From Rostratula benghalensis (Eukaryota > Chordata > Aves > Charadriiformes > Rostratulidae), in NCBI GenBank assembly GCA_013399305.1, contig VXAI01000115.1:1280120-1344119 (forward strand): DNA of 64,000 nucleotides, given 5' to 3'. Made by a program: the position numbers and the translations under genes. This document shows positions 37,501-49,500 of the stretch, one piece after another. Every line of letters starts with the position of its first letter. The first letter of the stretch is position 1. The notes beneath the pieces were generated by a model. That model was not told where the DNA came from. It made no database searches and saw only the letters and a program-made list of their open reading frames with translations.

Positions 37501-40500
37501 CCCCTCCAAGGACATTCAGATAGGGCCATCATGAGCAACAGAGACATTGTAATATTCTTGGATTAGGTGCAAATGTAAGATTTTTCTTTCCATTGTGTCC
37601 CTCCTCCATCCTCTAGGAGACACAGGCTGCCTACAGCAGGATTTCTCAAACTTTCATCTCAAACAAACAACTATTCAGCTTTCTGAAAGATGTCCCTGGA
37701 TTGTCCCACTGTTTTTTGAGTCAGAAAAAGGCTGAATAAAGTACTCATTATGTAGATAAAATATATTTTCTTGTTTTAAGACAATTTTATTAACACAGTT
37801 ACAGATATTTTAGTTTTAAAACATTTGTATCACTTTATACTTGCCTCAGGTCTTTACATGTCAGGACACCTCAAAAGGCCTGCAGTCAGGCAGCAGCTCA
37901 CTATATACTAACAACTGTAATGTAATGTGTAAGTATCTAGAGGGTGTTTTGTTTTGTTGTCTTTTTAATTACTACTGCCCTGCAGCTCATCTTTTGATGT
38001 CTTAGGGAACACTAGTGGCTTATTTACCACAATTTGTGCAACACTATCCCTACAGCACTGAAAAGCCTTTTGATCCTCAGACAAGGTGAGAGAAAGCAAA
38101 CCCCAGGAATCCCCTTTGCCAGTCTCTTTTCCAATCCACACTCCTCACTCAGCCTCCTCTCCTCATCAACGTGGTTCTGTAAAATGAGAAGTACTACTGT
38201 GGAAGACAAACTGCTGTGCTCTTGCCAGCACAATGGCAAACCGCATGTGAGAGCACTGAGCTTTTCACACACATTGTTCTTTTAACACACTTCCTTTTCA
38301 GATCACCAGCGTGGTGAGCAGGACTAGGGAAGTGATCGTCCCCCTGTACTCAGCACTGGTGAGGCCCTACCTCGTATACTTTGTCCAGTTTTGGGCCCCT
38401 CAGTACAAAAAAAGACATCGAAGTGTTGGAGTGTGTTCAGAGGAAGGCATCGAAGCTGGTGAAGGGTCTGGAGAACAATTTTTATGAGGAACGGCTGAGG
38501 GAGCTGGGGTTGTTTAGCCTGGAAAACAGGAGGCTGAGGGGAGACCTTATTGTCCTCTATAACTACCTGAAAGGAGGTTGTAGACAGGTGGGGGTCACTC
38601 TCTTCTCCTAAATAACAAGTGATAGGACAGAATGAAATGGCCTCAAGTTGTGCCAGGGGAGGTTTAGATTGGATATGAGGAAAAACTTTTACAGTGAAAG
38701 GGTTGTTAAGCATTGGAACAGGCTGCCCAGGGAAGTGGTTGAAGCACCATCCCTGGCAGTATTTAAAAGACAGGTAGACATGATGCTTGGGGATACAGTT
38801 TAGTGATGGCTTTTGTCAGTGTTAGGTTAGGGGTTGGACAAGATGATCTGAAAGATCCCTTCCAATCAAGGCAATTCTATGATTTTATAAATCCTGCAAC
38901 CGCTGCTGTAAGTAGGCTGGAATACAAGCTACTCGAGTGGGACCTTATCTCTCAGACAGTAATTCCCTGTCTCACATAATCTACCCTTCTTTATATCAGT
39001 CACTTCATATTTTATGAGCTAGTATAAAGCTTTCACTAAAATCACTTTGTGCTTGAGATAGCTCAGAGGTTTGGGCTGCCTGAGGCTCAGCCTGCTGACT
39101 TACAGGTCATCTCTACAAGCAACTTTGCACATGCCATGCTGGCCTCACTTAACTCAACAATAAACCTCTTATGGCTTGCAGGATGTTGGGGTTTCCTTCT
39201 ATATGACTGCTCTCCTCTGTATTTTTGGCACGATACAGAGATTTGTCTCCACAGATTTCAGGGGGGAAAGTCTGTACTCAGAAAGAAATCTCCAGCAGTT
39301 TTTTTCTCAGCTCTGGCAACATGAGGATATATATGTGTGTAAATAAGGTTATACACACTGATCTCCTCCAAACTGGCAGAGGAACATTTCTGCTTTTTTC
39401 TCACTCTCCTTGGTATCTCTTTTTGGAGACCCATTCTTACCACAAAACTTTCTAAGCTACTGGTCTGCCTCTTCTACGAGAAGGGTGGCACAAGGCAAAA
39501 GCTGGGGGGTGAGACGGGGGGGCTTACCTCATAGAAGAGCCCTTCAGGGAACTGCTGAAAGCACTGGGCACAGACGAAGCACTGCTCATGGTACAGCTCA
39601 CCATTGCTGTTGACAATTTTCTCAGCAGGGGCAAAGCCACCTCTGCAGCGTTCACAGATGGCATTTGCAAGCGCGTTTGCCATATTACTGTCACAGAAAA
39701 AAAAAAAAAAAAAAGAAAAAAAAAACAAAGAAAGAAAGAAAGAAAGAGAAAGAAGATTAGCCCCAATAGGCAACACCACTGGCTGCACGTCTCTTTTTTC
39801 CTGAAAGCCAACTGCATCAGCCTAATGTTAGGCTCCTCAACACAAGTTTCTCAATGGACTTGTGGCATCCCCTCAGATATAAAACTGCCATTTCCACCTG
39901 CTTCTAAACTCTGTACAAACAAAACCCCCACAACACACTCTAGTAACTATTAACTCAAAAACGCCAAACAGAAATGTCATTATTACATGGTACGGTGTAC
40001 ATAAATGGGCTTTTTATGATAACAAAAGGCAGGCAATTCAAAAAAGTGGCAAAAAATACATCAGAATTACATAAAACAGGTGCAAATATTAACCAAAATT
40101 GAGGACCAGCATCACATATAAAAATATAAATGGTAATATCACAATAATTCCTAATTCTAAAATATATTTAACAGCATTGGTTCAAAAGCTCTAACTGAGC
40201 AGTGTGGAAGAATGTAGAGTACCTAATCTGGCAGACAGTACTGAAAACCACAGCAGGTAAACAATTATTCCTTATATAAGCTTCACATAGCTTGAAGTAA
40301 TTTTACAAAATTAGTTAGAAGTCATGAGCTTTTGGGTTGGTATGTTAGGGTTCATCTCAGGGAGGTCAGCTCACAGTGTGCCAGTGTCGGTTCAGGGCCA
40401 AGGAGAGGAGTGGGAATGCTCTGGCTACCCCACTGTGACCCACAAACAGGCCAAGATAAGCTCGCAACCCCATGCCTGGCATGCAAAAATTACTCAAATT

Positions 40501-43500
40501 GCAACCTTGGTTGCTTCTCAAAGGCTCATAACCATAAAATGACAGTGCAGTAGCTGCGAAATATCAGAGGAATTAGCTACTTCACTAGGATCATGTCTGT
40601 ATCTGCAGCAGGCAGTACAGCTGTGTTTCAGTGTCCTGGGTTGAAGTAAAACAGAACCAATTTTCTGTTTCCCAGTTTTACTTTTTCAGCTGGGCCTCTT
40701 CTAGCTAACTAAGCTCTGAAATTAACAGCATAGCATTCAGAAAACTGTCCACTCTCACAGTGGTAAGACCTGATTATACCAAGGAATGGTATGCAGAGAG
40801 GGCCTTGCATACACTTATAGCAGTAACAACCAAGGTCAGGTAGTGTCATCCTTTGCCCCGTTGGAGGGTCAGAAGCAGAAAAGCACAGGGGGGTCTCACC
40901 TGTGGGGAGGAGCAGACAGAACAGGTGACCCAAAATGGACCAACAGGGGTATCCCATCCCATCCGCATCATGCTCAGTATAAAAGCTGAGGGATCAAAGG
41001 CTCAACTCTTTTTTCTTCAATGGCTGACATCTGAGGAGGACCCTGTCTGCTCATCTGCCTCTGATCCCGGCCCAAGCATTCCTGACTCCAGATCTGGAAT
41101 CCAGCTCCTGTCGGCTGCAGAGTCCAGACTGGAACTTTCCCTGATGACTGCTGGTGACTTGATCCTCATCCTGGAAGCTTGATATGGTTTTGTATATATT
41201 GTATCTATTGCATTATTTTCTTCCTTTTGTTTGTATTAATTTTAGTATTTATACTTCATTAAAGTAGTTTAGTTCATTCTAAACTTGTAAGTGTCCTTAT
41301 CCTCTTCCTTTGCTTTCTTTATGGGGGGAGGAAGGGCCATCTGACAGTCCGGTTTTGGTAATTTTGCTTAAAACCACAATATACAGTTAATGAAACACTC
41401 CTGTGACAGAAAAGAGCTCACTTATTTTTCTTTTTCAAGCATTTTTTTTACTCGTATCTAAACTCTCAAAGCTATGTCTTTCAGGATCACCTTTCTGCCC
41501 CGCTGCAGAGAGCAAATACGGAGCAATAGTCTCGTTTCATTAACAATCTGCCCAGAGATGACAAGACCACCGATTCAAACATCTATCTGGAAGCTTATTA
41601 AGCAACTGACATTATTTTAAACATATGTGCACACCTGCACACGTTTTGATACAGAAAAGAGCTATCACGCTGTGCCCTCATCATCTGCAAGATGCCAAGC
41701 CCTTACCCAAGGAGTAAGGCCTTTTGGCTCCCACCAGGTTTAATAGGGACTGAATTCCTTCCTCACACAGCACCCGAGGGAGCAAGCAAACACCTCGCAT
41801 GTGGTTCAACAAGGAATGTGCTTTATCTATTTCTTACGCTGTCTCACAGAAGAGCCCTACGCAAGGTCACATCTGACAAGTTATTCTTAGCTGGCTTTTT
41901 TTTTTTTTTTTTTAAATCTTCTCTCTCTCTAGAGATCTTTGCAGAAAAGGAAAACAGTAACCGCTCCCGAAATATTCATGACAAGTGGGCAAGAATCACT
42001 AAGGAGATCAGATGGAGAATGGTCTGTCTCATACTATCCCAACAGACAAGCCTGCAGACAAACTGCAATAATCATACATGTAAACAGTGGTTAAGTATAA
42101 AGCTTGTTGATGGCCTTCATGGATTGAAGAGGGGGGGGGAATTAAGAACCCCTCAGGCAATTCACCCATCCTCCTTATCAATCTAAGTGAAGAATAACCA
42201 CAACTGCAACTGGGACTTTTCATCACCACATGACCTCACCAGTTCTCAAGTATTAAGGATGTTAAACACTAAAAAATTCTGTAATGTTAAGTACTGTCAG
42301 ACATAAAATATGATCCAAGAAAAAACATGAAACAAAGTGCAAAAGCAAATGAAAGCATAAGGCTCTCCCCCTTAGTATGCAAAAGTATTTCACTTAGATC
42401 TGAAACACATAATCTATGAAAAACCAGCAAGGTATGTAATACTTGTACATCAGTGAAGCACTTTATCCCAAAATAACAGGCAAACAACATACAGTCAGAG
42501 AGACCACTTGACGAATTCAAATCCTGTTTTAACTGCTGGCAAAAAATTCTGATGCTATTAATGATGAAGTTTAAAGCAATAGCTCAAATTTTAGCTGAGG
42601 ATTGCAACTGTCAAAGTATCAAGCAGAACAGTGGCAAAGGTTGCATTAGAGAATGGCTTGTACAGCCTGCCCGGAGCTCAGATAATAAAATAGGTATGTA
42701 CAATATGCCAGTAATGTCACCACGGTTACACCCTGAAGCCAAAGAGAACCAACTTACAATTTTGCATAAAAGTCACAAAACTCTTTGTACAGTTTTATGT
42801 CACTGTGCCTACGCTGCAATTTTGACACGGGTTTCTCGCCTTCATTTCCTGCAGAGTTGTGGGCATCAGGAGCGACCTTGTACGCGACCTCCTCATCCTC
42901 CGGGATGGGGTAAGGGTGAACTCTGCGCTGGAAATCCATCTCTCTCTCTCGCTGCTTCCCCAGCTGGATATATCCTACATTCGTACCGCAAGGAAGCTGT
43001 AGGCAAAGTCTGCAAAACAAGATGCTGGACTTCCCCTCGTTTCCCAGCGAAGTGATTTACTTCCAGAGCTCCGTGTCATGTAGCTGGAGCTACTCAGCGC
43101 CCTGCTAGAGCTTCAAGTTAAAAGCTGAGCGGCGGGGCGGCCAGCCCGTCGCGCTGTGATTTACTGATGCTGGCTGCAAGCGGCGGAGGAGCACAGTCCC
43201 CTGCCAGGCCCTCATGCAAACTCAGATGCTGGAAAGGAGCTTTGCAGCCGGGTGCTGCTACACAGAAGCTGCCCAGGAGAGCTGCGGTGCGAGTTACCTA
43301 TGTATCTGAGCAAGAATGTTCACCACCAAACTTGTCTGCAGCTACTTTCTGCTGGGGGGGGGGGGTGTGTGGAGGAGGATTACAAATAGTATTTTATCGT
43401 GGGCAAATGAGCAGGGGAAAGGAAGAAGAGAAGACTTCTCTCATCAGGTAAATACTGTTTTCATGCTACACTACATTAATTACATTGTGAAAATGGCCTT

Positions 43501-46500
43501 TAATGTTCCACTTGTATCTCCTAAGTCACATGTGCTGAATTTATCTATAGGCATCTTTCTTCTTGTCAGCACTTCTGAGAGTGGGTAGGTACAGAGGGAT
43601 AGTTTGGTTTCTGTTGTGCTTCACGGGTCATTAACTGAACTGCCAGTTACACTGTAACGGACAATATAGGAAGGGGGAAAAATGCAGCTTGATTTCCAGT
43701 GATGTGCTGAGTTTAGAACAATTATCTAAGGTAAGAGCACTTACTGAAGTAATTTGCTGTGAATATTAGGGAGCCGAGAGAGCAAAACCAGGAAAAAAGA
43801 ATGAAATTAATCATTCCTTCACCACAGAATGCCTTCCTAATGTTGCAATTATTTCATGGTTACGTTCTATTTAAAAAGCCTGTTGTTGCAGCACTTACTG
43901 GGGAAGGCAGGGTCGCTCTGCAGCACTTACTGGGGGAAGGCAGGGTCGCTCAGCTGCAGATGTGCAGCTAACCATTAAACTCCTGCCAGCTCTCCCTGCT
44001 GGAAGAGCAGCGCTTGCGGCAGAGGTGGGCTACTGGGCTTCCAGCAACTCCCACTGCAGGGGAAGTGGGGTTTTGGGAAGCTCTCCCCAGTAACCATCTC
44101 TTGGGTTGAACTGGCTCAGCCTTGTCAGCAGTTGACTGAACTGCAAAACAGCATGAACTTTGCACTGGTGACACACGGTGTCTCGGTACCTGAAGAATCT
44201 GAAAGTCCGGCAAGGGAGCATGAGAAAGCAGGAGGAGGACAGGGAGACGATGACTACAAGTAGAACAAGCAGAGAAATTAGGACTAGAAAAAAAAACAAA
44301 GGCTGTGACAGAAAGTCCAGTGGAGGCTACTACTTCTTAATATGCCTTCGCCCTCCTAAGGCCTACGGCAGAGGGCCTGGTTTATGCAGGCTTTGGGTCA
44401 AATCTCTCACCAGGAGTTGGGATGGCTCTCTCGGTAGGCGTACAGCAGCACACATGCCACTCTCCATGCAGGCCTGGGCTCGTCCATCTGCCCACGGCCT
44501 GGCCAACCACACGTCTGCTGCTGCACAGCAAAAACGAAACGAAAATTTCTGGGATGGGTTTGGTCAAGTTTCCTTCACCTAGCTCTCAGCAGGAAGCAGT
44601 CTCTGGGCAAGCTATTCCCCTGCACAACAGCACATCACAGTAGATGGGACCCAGGCAGCACGACCCTGTTAATTTACCTGTCCATACTTGTGATTATGCG
44701 TCTTCCACCAGAGCTACCAGGATTCACAAGCTGCAACAGGTTAAGGAGGCTGCACCCTCACCACTGACACAACTTGGCTGGAGCTCAAGACCTATTTTTA
44801 TCTGTCAAAGAGCAAGATCCAGATCAAGCAATGCTCACGTTGTAGCCCTAGGTCACGATGATCTTGCCAGATCACCGTTGCAGGAAACAGCGCTAGAAGA
44901 AAAGGTTTCTGTGTCCACTGGAGCACCAGTGATGAAACCGAGCGCCGTTTGCTAATGGAGATGCAGCCATGGTGATGCCAGCTCTTCCTTCTCCATCCTG
45001 CTTCCCCAAGATCTCCAGCACAGGTCCATGATGGGCTTCTGTGGGTACAAAGACCTCCAGGGAGACTGCAGCAGACTAACTGTGCTGATTCATCCAGGAT
45101 TAGTACAGGTGCATCAAGCCACTAAGATAAGAAAGAGCAAGCCAGTCTGCCTCTGATTATCACTGATGTCTCCTCAGTTGTTTTCTTGTATTTTGTCCCA
45201 GATTACAGGCAATTCTCCTAAGAGTCTACTGCTGCAGATTAGAACGTCTTTGCTTTCTTCTCCCAGTGGACTACTTCAGTCCTTGTGGTAACCTGAAATC
45301 CAGAGGCTGGAAAATGCTTCTGCCACCTACCAAGGTGGTTGGAAAACATCTCTGTTGCCTTGTGTCTTCTGTGGTCAACCGAAAAATGTCCACTCAAACG
45401 CTTGGTTTATTTTGGCTTGCTGCTGTGCAGCCTTTTGCACATGGCTGTAGCACAGCAAATATTACAGCAAGTCAGTGCAATAAGATGTCCATCCAAAAAG
45501 CCTGCTTTAGTCTTCCTAACTTTTTTGAAGAAGCAGTCTTACAAGGTAATAGGACTCCATATGTGCAATAAGCAGAAACTGCCTGGTTCAAGAAGCCTAT
45601 TGCCATTGCTGCTGGTGGCATTACTCCCAATTTGTTCTCCATTAAGCAAAAAAGGAGCTTGTCAGGAGTTTTAAAAAGGCCTTTAAATATATATATATAT
45701 ACTTCTTCTCTGCCATATTGCTGGAGACACGCAGCCAAGATAAAAATACATGGCATTTTCGTTAGGGAATTCTAGGTTACTCTGAGGTGAAGCCATCCAC
45801 AGGGAGCGAGAAGCATGTAGGGAGCTGTTGATTTACAGCATCTTGGGATCGGGGACAAAACCTACCAGCCTGCTGTTAAGGAAGCAGTGATAAGGAGAAG
45901 AGAAAAGGGAGAAGTTTGAGTATTGAACTGGAAAAGGTATGTAGGAAAGGGGAAGACAGAGAGGCTCCTTCTGGCACAGGGAGGGTCTTCTCAGAAACCA
46001 AAGCTGATGGTGGGGAAAGTGCTAATGGATAGGGCAGAAGAGGAGAGGGGAAATGTCCCAGTGGAAAACAACAGCAAAAAAGAGCTGCCATTGCTTTATC
46101 ATCCCTGACGGACAACTGCCCCCCCTGCTCACACGCTGCTTTCTCTGGAGAGCTTTCAAACCCGGCTGCCCGTGCTGGTGGCTGCCAGGGGCAGACGGGG
46201 ACTCTTACAGAGACGGTTCGGTGGCCGCCCAGCCCCGCTGAGCTTTTTGCTCCATGCCACAAATAGACGTGCCGAGCAGTCACGGCTCCAAACAAGGTGC
46301 TTGGCAAAAGCAGCTGCTGCTTGGCAACCTACTCATGCCACCGTGAAATAATCACTGCGTCACCAGCGCTGCCGGGAGGCCGTGTGCCCCATCGAGTTAC
46401 GCAGGGAGGGGAGGAGAGGAGGGAGAGAAGCAACCCTAGCGCATCCTTCCCCTTCCCGCGTAGGTAAGGGTGATTTAATTTTAATTCCATTTAACACACA

Positions 46501-49500
46501 ATGCTACGCCAGGGTGCTCACGCACAAACTATGAAACTGGAACAGAAGCTTTGCTGCAAAATCTGAGTGAACGTGCAGTGCTCTGCACTGATTTCTGCCC
46601 CAACATTTTACGGCGCTTATTGACCTTTTGCATGTTTTTTATTGAAATTAAGAACACTCTTGGGTTCTGGTTGCTGCAGTTGTTCCTCTCTTAAGCAATA
46701 AAAGACATTGCGTATTAAGCTGGTCTCCTAAGGCAATTAGAAAGAAGGTGTAAGTCTTTTCCATAATAAAGACACACATTATGGTGGGATTATCACATCT
46801 GCCTAGCACTCCTCTAACTTCTGTTTCTGTTAAAAAGGATGGAAAACCATCTTGAAACCACTGTAATAAAGACGAGGTGAATTCTGAGCACTCCTAAAAG
46901 ATTCATGCTTTAGTCTTCACCACAAAAAGCATGATTAAGCTTATGTGGTGGGAGTTTAAACAGGGCAAACAAAAAGGCAACTCCAGCTGTTTCATATACT
47001 TCATTATATATTTATTCTAGTATAAACATGTCCAAAAAATGCTTTGGTCTCTGAAAACAGAGAAGGTTCACATTCCATCTCTCCATAAGGAAATCTCTCC
47101 ATAAGGAAAAGAATATAACTGGAATGAACAGGTAAGCAGCACCTTCCCACACAACTTTTTATCGGCCATACAAGCACAATGAAAAATCAGCCTCTAACAG
47201 AATTTGTAGAAAGGGAGAACAATATTTAACCACAGCACTTTTCTATGGTAAGTAATATTTTAAAAAACTATTGTATTTTCTTCCTGCTGGTTACAAACGT
47301 TACCCATCGAAGCCATGCTTCGTGTAAAACAAGAAACTACTTCTGTGTACAGATATGCCATCCTCTCTACAACAGCCATCTTTGCCTCCCCCACTGCTAT
47401 TTTTTTTTTTTTTAATTCGTACAGACAGGAAAAACAAAACAAGAAAAAGACATGGTATCACATATGAGAAGCTCAGAAGAGCTGCAGTGAATTTGTGTTT
47501 CATGAGATATAGCATACTATTGGTTATTCTCCGCATGTGCACGCTGTTTAGTCGACTGCATACACACTGCACTATGGTAAATATACTGTATCCAAGCTCT
47601 TCCAACTCAATACACTTTAAAGATGCATCTGTACTAATATATTTCATGTAACAGCATTTATATTCCCATTTCTAACGCAGGTATATTTAAAAAGGTCAGC
47701 TACTCAACACTAGGAGCTGCACGTGTACTGCCTTTGAGAGACTCTCTCTGAAAAGAACCATCTTTTCAAGACCCATTAGACAATATGAGGCCCACCAACC
47801 CCAAAATTGTCCTTCTCTTTGGATGCATGCACGGTGAATTCCACAATACCAAAGTTGTTCAGTTCTAAACCGTGGAAGTGTTTGGGCAGAATAATATATA
47901 TACTGGTGGAAATCAAACCACTGGAAAGTCAAAGGATACACAATAGTGTGATCAGGCGATTGCAAGCAAGTTACAACTAAGTCGACGTGTCTTCCTCATC
48001 CATTGCTTAAGGAACAGATTTAAAATTCAAATACGTAAAACTGTATGTATGAGGTTGATCTTTGCTTTTTCTGACATTTCAGGAAATTAGCATCCTGTAT
48101 TCCTGTACCAGGAATAGTGTGGTGAGCAGGACTAGGGAAGTGGTCGTCCCCCTGTACTCGGCACTGGTGAGGCCCTACCTCATATACTTTGTCCAGTTTT
48201 GGGCCCCTCACTACAAAAAAAGACATTGAGGTGCTGGAGCGTGTCCAGAGAAGGGCATCAAAGCTGGTGAAGGGTCTAGAGCACAAGTCTTGTGAGATGT
48301 GGCTGAGGGAGCTGGGGTTGTTCGGCCTAGAGAAAAGGAGGCTGAGGAGAGACCTTATCACTCTCTACAACCACCTGAAAAGAGGTTGTAGAGAGTTGGG
48401 GGATCGCTCTCTTTTCCTAAATAACAAGTGATAGGACATGATGAAACAGCCTCAAGTTGCACCAGGGGAGGTTCAGATTGGATATGAGGAAAAACTTTTA
48501 CAGTGAAAGGGTTATTAAGCATTGGAACAGGCTGCCCAGTGAAGTGTCTGAGTCACCATCCCTGCAGGTGAAAGACAAGTAGATGTGGTGCTTCAGGGAT
48601 GAGGTTTGGTGGTTGACTTGGCAGTGATAGGTTTACAGTTGGACTTGATGATCATAATGGTCTTTTCCAAGCTAAATGATTCTATGTTTCTAAAATGCTG
48701 CACTACCGTATTTCTCTTCAGAGTAACAGTATTCAGTTTATGTCATCTGTTGCTGAAATCCACCAAAAATCCCTCACCAAATCTTTAGGCTAAAGACAAA
48801 TGCCAGCCTTTGCTTCTGCCTTAGATATCTGCCTGTGTAGCTGGAACCGAAGTTTTCACAAGCCAAACATCATGACCTGAGTGGCTCATCCAGGAGCTAT
48901 AATTAACACCATGACTCAACGTAACACCCTGGCTACCAGGAGAGCCTTTTAAGTATGTCCATGCAGTTCCTTGTATGGCAGAGATAACTGCAACACCGGG
49001 CTTCCCGGCTTACGGAGACATCCTTATTACAGTAATACCTCCACTAGAGATACCACACTGAGGACTGACCTTCAGCTTTCCTAACCAGCGTGTCACTTCC
49101 ACACCCATCTCCTCTCGAATATTACTATTAATCTGCACCTCCAGCATCGTAACCTCCTGAACCATTTTTCACCTTCATTAAGTTGGTTCTTCTGTTCTAT
49201 ATGAGAAAGTGCAGAGTTTTTCATTGCTTGAATTAATTTGCTTTGGGCAGAAGTAGCATGCGGTAAAGAAAACACCTCCTCAGCTGTTGCTGTTCTCTCA
49301 TACACATATTAAATTGTAATTATTAGTCACTCTAGGCTTTGGGTTCACATTTTTCTCTTCCCACATTCACTGCAGCATCACCAAGCTTTAAAACCAGCAG
49401 AGGCTGGCAGACAGCTCAGCCATCTGCAGTTAACATTGCAGAATTAAATAATGGCCCTAATACTCAAGAGCTGAAAGGGAGTAACCAGAGGCAATTTATG

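Larger units (their letters stand above)
32999..39527 (-). other. LIMS1: LIMS1 intron (6.5 kb)
   Basis: Holds a CR1 scrap at 33545-33592, a plus-strand CR1 at 38310-38886 and a 9-b-arm AT hairpin at 34178-34199. No other exon recognised. Confidence 0.65.

Noticed and set aside
38324..38713. ORFs at 38.3-38.7 kb, 48.0-48.4 kb and 51.5-52.4 kb as host genes
   Set aside because: They are the end of CR1 ORF2 or its antisense, with broken frames.
40632..41385. Single-exon host gene from the 109-residue ORF at 40853-41182
   Set aside because: The ORF lies across the LTR TATA box and has no recognisable domain; the stretch has LTR structure.
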